64,000 nt of DNA, from contig CM037593.1 in assembly GCA_021018995.1 (NCBI GenBank), positions 39,879,810-39,943,809 of the forward strand, read 5' to 3'. Every line of letters starts with the position of its first letter. Within the stretch, counting starts at the first letter, position 1. A program made the translations under genes and the position numbers. Source of the DNA: Chloranthus sessilifolius. Lineage: Eukaryota > Streptophyta > Magnoliopsida > Chloranthales > Chloranthaceae. Below the pieces are notes generated by a model, which made no database searches, was not told where the DNA came from, and saw only the letters and a list, made by a program, of their open reading frames with translations. Of this stretch, positions 55,450-64,000 are shown in pieces.

Positions 55450-57382
55450 AATCTTTGCTAGTCCCTGAACAAAGCAAAATTTAGACAACTACTTCTAAGA
55501 TTGTACAAGCCCCTTTTGTAGGGAGCACATATGCATTTGGCTTATGCATCAAGCATTTTAAACCCCTAGGTGATCCCTAGTGGAGGAGTGAAGTCTCCTG
55601 AGGTTTTTCAGTGAAGGTACCCACAAACTTCTCAGTGAAACAGTTAACAAAAGTGCAACATTGTCAAGTCAGCTGTTAATACGCAGAGCATCAATTCACC
55701 TTCGATTCAAAATATGAGGAATTTAAACAACTGATATGCACAGACATTTAATCATTAAAACTTTTGCATGTATGCACACCATTTCCAATTAGCTTACAAC
55801 AAGAGAAACAACAAATGTATGTCAGTATTGAGCTCATCATCAATTCAAAAATTTGGTTTTAGGCAATGCCTAATACATTCAATATCAGACATAATGCTTG
55901 CTAGGGCAGTCTCTCACAAAGAACCTTGAGGGTTTTCATTTTCTAACAGCTCAAGAGCAGTTACAGCCCCCAAATGGGTCTGCAAGAGCAGTTACAGCCC
56001 CCAAATGGGTATGCAAGCATGAGCATAGGCAAAGCTCCTAAATTTTGGCATCATTGGTTAGTCCTTACCATAGATTGGATAACTCCTCATCTCCACATAA
56101 CAGCTCTTTCAACTTAGGATCACAAGGTCTTATGACTAGGTTGTAATGTGGCTTATGGGTGTAGGTTAAAAGGAATGGAAGGGTGAAAAGGGATGCAAAA
56201 TTGAGAAATCAGCAGGTGTAGGAGGTGATTCATGACTTCACCTTCTTTAGTTCAGCACATTTAATCTTCTTTGACATTTTTCAGACTTGAAGTGGTCAGC
56301 TTCTTCTCTTATTTTTTACTTTTTCCAATGAAATTTTCTTTTGACTCCTCTCTATTTCTTTTCATTATTATTTTTCTTTCCTTTTTATCCATTTTCTTTT
56401 CCTTTTTTTTTTATTTTCCTGAAATGCCTCCCTCTTCCCAGTTGCTACACTGTCATCCTCCTTTTGTGTTTCTTCTCCATTCACCCAATGTTGCCCCTAG
56501 CTTATCCATCTTCAACTCCTTCTCCTTTACCTTCTGAATTCTTAGAATGGGGGTAGGTTTGAATCGGGTCCACAGGTTTAGGTACATATACTCAGGTGTA
56601 TTTTAAAGAAAACTAAAAATTAAGGCTCAAAAGGTGTATGCACAAGGGCAGTTTACTAGGTTTGGTATGTTTAAGCTTAAACTGTCCAAGAGAAGGCCTT
56701 GATCCTTTCCTAAATGTCATGAATGCTATCAGCTATTTCAACTTGGAGATGCCTAACTTCTAGTGAGGATATTGACTCAGCCAGTCCTTAGAGCAAAAAG
56801 AATTGTCTCAGTCACTCCTCAAAAAAAATAAAATTTTGTAGGCCCAAATCTCACTAGGTATGGTCTTCCATTGAATTCTTAGGCATGTCCTTACCTTTTT
56901 CTCTCTTTAATGGTTCACTAAGTACTGGCACAAGTGAGTTTTCTTGGTGTTCACCTCATGGAAATGTTAAAATTTAAAAAATTTTAATGGCTAAATCTCT
57001 ACAAAATTTTTAAATTTTCTCATTTTTAATGTTTCTTAGGTGAACCTAGCTCTATTTTTATCTTACTCACTTGCTTCTGTTGCACTTGGGTTAACTACCT
57101 CATTAGCAAACCTTGCCACACCCCCAAAACTATGAGGAGCAGTGTCCTCACTGATTCAAAGATTTAAAGGCATGTGCAACAGGTAACATACACAAAATAG
57201 ACATTAAACAAGGCATAGACAAACAATTAAAAACACACAAATAGACATAAAGACAGAAGGGAAATCACACAAATTATACTAACGAGCAATTTCATTAATT
57301 AACACAAAAATATGTACAATGTAAGGGAAAAGAACTATACAAAAATTATGCAAAGTCATCCTAACTAACTACAAATGCAAAT
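55450..57382 (-). other. 3' spacer of RT-8, non-coding
   Basis: It is collinear with the RT-7 spacer over its length. It includes a 31-bp tandem duplication (55952-55982, 55983-56013; core GAGCAGTTACAGCCCCCAAA) present once in RT-7. An A/G-rich tract in element sense (about 56270-56430) matches those of RT-1 and RT-7. No credible ORF in the element direction. Confidence 0.6.
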
Positions 57383-60189
57383 CTAATCATCTGAACCCTC
57401 TACTACATCAGGTGGTTCTTGGATTCCTTCACCCTTCGCTTTCTTCAAAGCAGCAGCAGCAGACTATGAGCTTTTGGAAATAGTTTTTCTTGGCCTAGAA
57501 GTGCATTTCTTTTTGGGAGTGGGCTCTAGCTTTGAAGTAGGTTTTCGGATTTTGATTCCAGGCTTGACTTTTCTAGGCTCCTAGGGTTTAGGGGTTGTTT
57601 CCTTTTGAGGTACATCAAGGTTTAATTATTTGGAAATAGCTTCTGCTAATTCCCGGTCACTATTTTCAGTTAAGGTCTTCTACAATGCCGCAATAGTCAC
57701 ACCATAGTCATAAGCTTTGTCTTTTGCCATTTTGAGGTCTGTCTATAATTTCTTGATGACATCCTTCATCCCCTCAGTCCTATTCTTTTCTTGATTGTAT
57801 TGGATCATTATCTCCCCCCAACCCTGCTTGATTTTCTTCTTCACTAGCTTGTGGGCTAGTAGCACTGATTTAAATTTTTCAAGGAGAGGTTGCCTGACTA
57901 ATGCTCTGAGGTCAGCCATTCCCTTAACCACATCCCTCTTGATGTAAGCATTTTTCTTCATGGCTTGAAGGAGAGTGTACTATGGAGGCATGGGTGGGGT
58001 GGAAGTAGAGGGTATAGGGTGAGGGACTTCAAGGTCAGGCTCAGGTAGGGGTTCTGGTTCAGGTTCAGGGTCTGTTTGGGTGGAGGCATTGGTAAAGGTA
58101 GGAGGAAGAATTTTTGGGATAGGTTCAATGGGTGTAGTTGCAGGTGTGGGAATATGGATGGGTGTAGGGATAGTTGGTTGTTGGGGTGGTTGGGTTAAAG
58201 TTGTCAAGGTTGATTGGATGGTATGTAAATTGTTTCGGATTGAGGCAGGATTTGGGAGGGTGGAGTTCATGGATTGAAGGTTGGCCTCAATGGATGATTG
58301 GGTTTGGTTGTTGCCCAACACTTGGGCTTGAAGCGAGAGTAAGAGGCTAAGGATTTGAGGTAATAGGTGAGGTATGATAGTGGTTTTAGTTTGTATGGGT
58401 GGGATTGGTTGAAAGAGGGATGTGGGTGCATGAGTGAAATTAGCTGGTTGTGGTAATGTAGGTGTAGGGCCAAATTGATGGGGTTGTGGGGGCTCATGAG
58501 GAGGGTGAACTAGGGAGGGTGAGGTGAGTCCGGGAGGGGTGAACTCATAGTTGATGTCCCCTCTGATAAAGGACATCATAACTAAGTGCCCCTCCATGGC
58601 AAAGGGGTCTTGGTTATGGGAAGGGGAAAATGGAATGGATTGGCCTAAGGGTTCAAGGAACTCAGGTGGAAAATGTGTGGAGGTTTCAATGGGCTGAGGG
58701 GGGTTTAGTGGGGAGCTGTGTGGGATTTCAAAGATGGGAGGTTTAGGTTCAGAGGCTTAGGCTGTTGAGGGTGGTGGTAGGCCAATGATTAGGTCTGGGA
58801 TAGTAGTGGTTTTAGGAATTAGTATGGTTTGGGATATATAGGTGGGTTGGGGTTCAATGTGAGTTTTGGTTAATTTTCTTTTCTTTTTATAGGTGGTTGT
58901 CACAGGTGGGAGAGGGTGAGCTGCTGTTATAGGCATAGGTGGAGGTAAAGTTAAAGGTATGGTAGGGATGGTTGGGCTAGTTGTGGCTGATGTGGTGGAC
59001 GAAGGTATAGGTAAGGTGTCAATAGGTATGGTGACTGTGATAGTTGGTGAAATAGGTTGGGGTAAAGTAATAGGACTATAGAGGGTTGTGAGGTTGGGGT
59101 TGAGGTTGAGGTTGAGGTAGGGGCTGGCATGCATATGGATATGGGTATGGATAGTGAGGTAATGGCTTGAGATGTGAAGGTGGTGCTGGCTAGCACATTT
59201 GAATGGGATGCCTGAGAGAGGCAGCAGAGCTTGCAGCAACAGAGGCAGCAGCTGCTGCTGCTGCTTCTTGAATTGTAGGGGTTACTTCAGCACGTAGCTC
59301 ATCTTTCTTCTTCTTCTTCTTCTCTATCAAAGTACCACTGATCCCCCATTACTTTTTACCACTTTTTCTGGGGTTCAAAGTGAGGGTCACTTCATCTATC
59401 ATGAAAGGGTATCCTCCTAGCTTCAACAAGGCTCTAATAAGCCTACAGTAGGGAAGTGAATGGGGTTTCTTCTTGGTCATCACCTTTTCATTAATATCCT
59501 TCATCTCCTCAAAGATCAACTTGGCAGTATCCAAGTATTTATGCTATTGCAGCCTGATTGAGCAATATCTCAAATTTGTCTATTAACACCAACAATGCTG
59601 GGTTCCCATCATCCCCAGTCTTCACTCTAATATTTTGGTAGAACAGTTGTACTAGTCTAGGAAAGACTAGCTGCAATGGGGGTCTCAACAGGAGCAACAA
59701 TGTGGCTTTGGTTAGGTATTCAATGGAGGCTGATGTCTCAAGTAGCTCCTCAAAGAACACCTTATCAAAAATGGTTTCAGCCTCCAGTTTAATTGCTATC
59801 ACAAATTCAGAGGGGACTCTAAGGTATTCAGTATCCTCCTACTCTTCAACTGCAACCTCAGGGACCTCTTGGGCAACTTCCTTGCCCTTTTTCTTTTTCT
59901 TAAAATTTTTAGGGCTTTTGGCAAGGGGGTGCTCTCTGGCCCTCTTCTTAGGAGCATACTTCATTTTAGCTTGGGCATTAGAGGTCACAGCCTTGCTCTT
60001 CTTCACTAGGGCTGCCCTCTTCTCAGTTTCCACCATTTGGGGCTCCACAGTGGGTGCAGTTACCTTAGAGGTCTCCACAATGGAGGCCTCTGCAATCCTT
60101 CCAGATTTGTGCGTGGCAACAAGGCTGCCACTGGCTGTAGGGGTCACCAAGGCAGCCAAGGTGTCTGTGAATTTTGAACCTGTGGCCAT
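57383..60189 (-). pseudogene. env-like ORF of RT-8
   Basis: It opens MATGSKFTDTLAALVTPTAS and stays open for 116 codons, including KKRAREHPLAKSPKNFKKKK, a strong basic cluster. Then come KLEAETIFDKVFFEELLETS, IEYLTKATLLLLLRPPL, and a shortened conserved block. Most of the SGDSIR/LRKNIY segment is missing around 59535, where VLIDKFEILLNQAAIA meets the DTAKLIFEEMKDINEK segment. A Thr/Pro-rich middle and the charged helical region (KKNAYIKRDVVKGMADLRAL, YNQEKNRTEGMKDVIKKL) follow, ending EGSDD. Frameshifts are frequent. Confidence 0.7.
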
Positions 60190-61498
60190 GGCTACTCAAA
60201 CTTCGAAAATTAGGGCTTTAAATTCCCAGCAGGTGTAATGCACTCTTCTGAAATAAAATAAAACCTAAATTCCTCTCTACTAATCACCAAATTAATGTCC
60301 AATCAACCTAACAAAGAGGGAGTGAGAAATCTTACCAAATTGAAGCTAGGTTTCCACTCCAACCAATGCACAATGGTTCAAATATGTGCAAACGGAGTTT
60401 AAGGTGACCAGGAAGTGATGGGGAGTAAAATGGTAGGAGGGAACTGTTTGAGGTGGAGTGGGGTAGGTTGTAGAGAAGAAAGAAGAAAGTAGGGAGCTCA
60501 GTTTTTTGGGCAATGGATGTTAGGTCAAAGAGATAGAATGGAGGAAATGGAAAAAATCGTAGGGTTTATAAGGCTGATCCCATGCCTCGCGTGGCTGTCA
60601 CCAGGTACTCGCGGGGTAGATTTCTCGTGCACTTATAAAATCAATCTCGGGAGAAATGTTGTCGTGAAGAAGAATCGAGCCTCGCGAGGACAAATTTAGA
60701 GACTTTATGTGCCTCGCGAGGTCACTCGTGGAGCTCACGTTGGGCCAAAGTGCGCGAAGCAGTTTTACATATCTCACACAGCTTAGTTGTTAAACTTCGT
60801 GAGGGAGATACATTGAGAGTATCCAAGCCTCGTGAGGCAATTAGCAGTTCGGGTTTCCAAGTGTTAGCTCACGAGGCTCTCCCATGGTATAAAATGTGTA
60901 AATTCTGTTCTTCGCACAGCTCCCTGTTACTGACAGGATACAGCCTCACGAGGCTCAATATTAGACTTTAGCAAGTGCCTTTTGCTCGCAAGGCTCTCGC
61001 GAGGAACAAAATTTCCATTAGAACTCTGCGAGAAAGCTTTAGGTGGCCCGCAAGTTTAAAAGTGAGGCCACAAAGCCTCGCGAGAAAGCATAATTTTAGC
61101 CCTTTCTCAGTGTTGCACATTGGCCAGTGCATCCATAATATCATGCACCTATCCATAGTGCATCAACACCAACCCCTTCACATGTACTCCATTTCATCAT
61201 GATAATTTGGTTGCCCATTACCAACATGTGTACATCAAAACTGCAGAATGCTAGAGATTCATTTATATCAGATTTCTGACAATTACAAGGACAACTCCAC
61301 CATAGCAGCAACAACACATGCACCTCAACATCAAGTTCATGTACCCCAACTTCAGATGACCAATATGCACATATACTCAAAACAGAACAAAACAAAATAG
61401 GCAAATCATTACAATAAAAACACTACATGACCAATTTGAAGCAAAACACAACAAAGCACACAAAATTTTTTAACAATTATGGTACATAGTTTACAAAG
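60190..61498 (-). promoter_or_regulatory. Pre-env spacer of RT-8 with CGCG palindrome array
   Basis: In element sense a 400-base non-coding stretch after the pol stop (with GGATGCACTGGCCAATGTGC) leads to the array at 61095-60585. The array holds TTTCTCGCGAGGC, CCTCGCGAGAGCC, GCCTCGTGAGGC, GACCTCGCGAGGC and TCCTCGCGAGGC. Then CCTTATAAACCCTA (60573-60560), and the env-like ATG about 370 bases later. This is the clearest copy of the GCCTCGCGAGGC consensus. Confidence 0.6.
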
Positions 61499-62780
61499 CT
61501 ATGGATCACTATGTAGTGGGAGGTTCATGTAGGTGAATGGTCTGAGGGGGACTCCACTGAATTTTCCGTACAAATTTTTAGCCTTTGACCATTCACTTTC
61601 ATGATCTTCCCAGGCATGGATGATAGTGTAAGGATCATCCCATCTGGATTTTAACTTCCCTGAAAAGAACTTTAATTTAGAATTGAAAAGCCAAACCTTA
61701 GTACTAGCATTGAAGTCCTTCCTCATTAATTTCTTGTCAAAGAATGCCTTTGATCTTTCCTTGTAAATTCTTGCATTTTCATAGGCTTCCATTCTCAATT
61801 CATCAAGCCTTGACATTTGTAATTTCCTGTGAGAACTAGCAGTAGTTAGATCAAAATTTAGTTTTCTGATAGCCCAATAGGCTATGTGTTCTAACTCTAC
61901 TGGTAGGTGGCAGGCCTTGCCATAAACCAGCCTGAATGGGGACATGCCAATGGGGGTCTTATAGGCAGTCCTATAAGCCCACAAAGCATCAGTCAGCTTC
62001 TGTGTCCAATCCTTTCTATCTATCCTCACAGTCTTCTTCTCCAAAATATGCTTGATCTCCCTATTAGAAATTTTAACTTGCCCACTGGTCTGTGGGTGGT
62101 AGGGAGTTGCAATTCTGTATGTAACATAATACTTTTTGAGCAGGTTCTCAAAAGGCATGTTACAGAAATGGCTCTCCCCATCACTAATGATGGCTCTGGG
62201 GTGCCAAATCTTGATAAGATATTGTCCTTAAAAAATTTAAAGACAACTGCGTGGTCATTGGTCCTTGTGGCAATGGCTTCCACCCATTTGGACACATAGT
62301 CCACTGCCACAAGTATGAATTGAAACCCATAGGAGGAAAAGGGCCCATAAAATCAATGCCCCAGATGTCAAAAAGTTCTATCACAAGGATGGGCTACAAT
62401 GGCATTGAATGTTTTTGGGAAATACTTCCCAACCTTTGACATTGCTCAAAGGCTTTGCAATATATGTATGCATCTTTGAACAAAGAAGGCCAATAAAAAC
62501 CACATTACAATACTTTTGCTGCAGTCTTTTTGCCACTGAAGTGACCTCCACAGGCTTGCTCATGGCACATAAAAAGAATGCTGTGGAACTCACTTTCAGG
62601 CACACATCTCCTTACAACCTGATCTGCACAATGCTTATATAGGTATGGATCATCCCACAGAAAATGTTTAACCTGAGAGAAAAATAGGTCTTTGTCCATC
62701 TTGGACCAATGAGAGGGGATCTTACCAACAACAAGAAAATTGATAATGTGTGCAAACCAGGGCACACTAAACTACATAGC
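61499..62780 (-). pseudogene. Integrase of RT-8
   Basis: Zinc region HEQACGGHFSGKKTAA is followed by a CX2C pair in which the first Cys is Phe. The core has IDFMGPFPP (Asp 1). Asp 2 is lost or shifted (SLVMGRAIS instead of IISDGGSHF, frameshift near 62200). [13 protein letters not shown] has the catalytic Glu changed to Lys. The C-terminal part [20 protein letters not shown] ends MNLPLHSDP. The last 219 codons are open. Confidence 0.8.
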
Positions 62781-64000
62781 AAATAGCTATTCATCAGGGA
62801 ACAATTCATTGATAGGTGCTGCTATACATTCTTCCAAAATAATTCTAGAAAGCTGATCAGCCACCACATTCTCCACTCCCGTTTAATCCTTGATCTCAAG
62901 ATGAAACTCCTGTAACAACCTTGGTTTGGCATCCTTCTTAGCCAATAAGTATTTCAAGGCTGAGTGATCAGTAAAAACAATAATTTTATACCCAAGCAAG
63001 TAGGGTTTAAACTTGTCCACAACAAACACCACAGCAAGCAGCTCCTTCTCAGTGGTGGTGTAATTGAGCTGAGCCTCTGCTATTATTTTACTTGCATAAT
63101 AAAGCACTGTAGGCAGCTTATCTTTTCTCTGTCCTAAGACAACACCTATAGCCAAGTTTGATACATCACACATCATTTCAAAGGTGAGTGAGTAATCTGG
63201 GGCTTGAATTATAGGAGCAGTGGTAAGGCACTTTTTTAAGACCTCAAAGGCCTCAAGGCACTCGGCAGAAATTTAAATGGCACATCCTCACATAGCAAGG
63301 GGCACAATAGCTTTGTAATTTTACTGAAGTCCTTAATGAACCTCCTGTAGAATCCAGTATGTCCTAAGAAGGATCTGATTTGCTTGACAGTCCTGGGTGG
63401 GGCAGGTGTGAAATCAGGTCCACTTTAGCCTTGTCAACCTCTATTCCTCTGTGGGAGACCACATGGCCTAACACAATTCCTTGTGTCATCATAAAGTGAC
63501 TCTTTTCCCAGCTCAGGACCAAATTGGTCTCCTCACACCTTTGTAAAACCAGGTCAAGGTGACTCAAGTACTGACTAAAGCTGTCCCCATAAACTAAAAA
63601 ATCATCCATGAAGATTTTCACGAAATTGTTAATCATATCAGACAAATTACATACATGCACCTCTGAAATGTGTTTAGGGCATTACACAGTCCAAAAGGCA
63701 TCCTTCTATAAGCAAAGGTGCCAAAGGGACATGTGAAAGTAATTTTTTCTTGATCTTGAGGATACACAGGGATTTGGTTATACCCTGAATATCCATCAAG
63801 AAAGCAGCAAAATGCCTTTTCAACCAACTTATCTAGAATTTGGTCAATGAAGGGGAGAGGGAAATGGTCTTTCTTAGTTTTGGAGTTGAGTTTTCTATAA
63901 TCAATGCAAACTCTCTAGCCAGTGGTCCCTCTGGCTGGCATCAACTCCCCAGAATCAATAGTAACAACTATTATGCCTGATTTTTTAGGTACCACCTGTA
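62781..64000 (-). pseudogene. Reverse transcriptase and RNase H of RT-8, running off the window
   Basis: RT: FCCFLDGYSGYNQIPVYPQD, AYRRMPFGLCNALNTFQRCM and an intact FMDD (KIFMDDFLVYGDSFSQ). The part before RVCIDYRKLN lies at the window edge, with a stop at GTTG*RVC (63917). RNase H has [19 protein letters not shown] (usual MCDASD changed to MCDVSN, first catalytic Asp gone), [14 protein letters not shown] and [20 protein letters not shown]. Frameshifts lie near 63650, 63360 and 63270. Confidence 0.8.

Larger units (their letters stand above)
52796..64000 (-). mobile_element. RT-8: Athila-type family II element with pol, right part outside the window
   Basis: From left to right in reverse: 3' LTR, purine tract, 3' spacer, env-like ORF, pre-env spacer, integrase, RNase H, RT, then the window edge. 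It retains pol, which makes it the full-length counterpart of RT-7. GCCAT (52791-52795) is the expected target duplication, whose partner is outside. It sits in RT-6 integrase after KAFWAI. Confidence 0.85.

Noticed and set aside
56271-56556. Hydrophobic Phe/Ser-rich ORFs that look like membrane proteins (also 18382-18609 minus, 40834-41088 minus)
   Set aside because: The 18382-18609 and 56271-56556 ORFs lie antisense to the A/G-rich tract of the 3' spacers, where a purine-rich strand automatically encodes Phe/Ser/Leu runs on its complement. The 40834-41088 frame is a Tyr/Phe/Leu-rich low-complexity frame in AT-rich spacer. None has homologous conserved positions beyond composition.

Overview
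The window is plant nuclear DNA made almost entirely of nested LTR retrotransposons. I see no host gene, rRNA, tRNA gene or CRISPR array. The organism is a flowering plant, more likely a eudicot. The evidence is Athila-type Ty3 (Metaviridae) proteins, a primer site for the 3' end of plant tRNA-Asp and a Tat-type integrase remnant. I cannot name the species. Nearly all reading frames carry stops and frameshifts, so the coding features are called pseudogenes.

Layout, oldest first. RT-1 (Athila family I, + strand, visible 10048-21488) is the base. RT-2 (family I, - strand, 1-10047) sits in its gag-protease region and itself holds LTR-3, a truncated LTR (2304-3761). RT-4 (Tat lineage, - strand, visible 21489-23420) sits in the 3' LTR of RT-1. 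RT-5 (family II, + strand, visible 23421-31668) sits in the integrase of RT-4. RT-6 (family II, + strand, 31669-36721 plus 49698-52795) sits in RT-5 downstream of its pol. RT-7 (family II, - strand, 36722-49692) sits in the protease of RT-6; it is the only element complete in the window and has a 5-bp target duplication, TGAAC. RT-8 (family II, - strand, 52796 to beyond 64000) sits in the integrase of RT-6.

The Athila-type elements share one plan: LTR of about 2.0-2.7 kb, AGTTTT spacer, tRNA-Asp primer site, gag with a CCHC knuckle, protease (DLGAS), reverse transcriptase (FMDD), RNase H, integrase (D,D35E), a spacer of about 0.9-1.3 kb, an env-like ORF of about 2.8-3.1 kb, a 3' spacer of about 1.8-1.95 kb, a purine tract and the 3' LTR. 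RT-2 and RT-7 have separately lost pol and kept gag, the env-like ORF, LTRs and spacers.

The most interesting signals are non-coding. (1) The Tat LTR holds nine consecutive hairpins with a near-invariant 8-nt loop and stems that change together (22055-22411). (2) Every Athila LTR has one to three copies of a bulged hairpin with compensatory changes. (3) Each family has its own short CpG-centred palindrome (family I AACCTNTCGANAGGTT, family II GCCTCGCGAGGC). Each is arrayed both upstream of the LTR TATA box and again in front of the env-like ORF, where a TATA-like box follows. This suggests an internal promoter for the env-like gene that responds to the same factor as the LTR.
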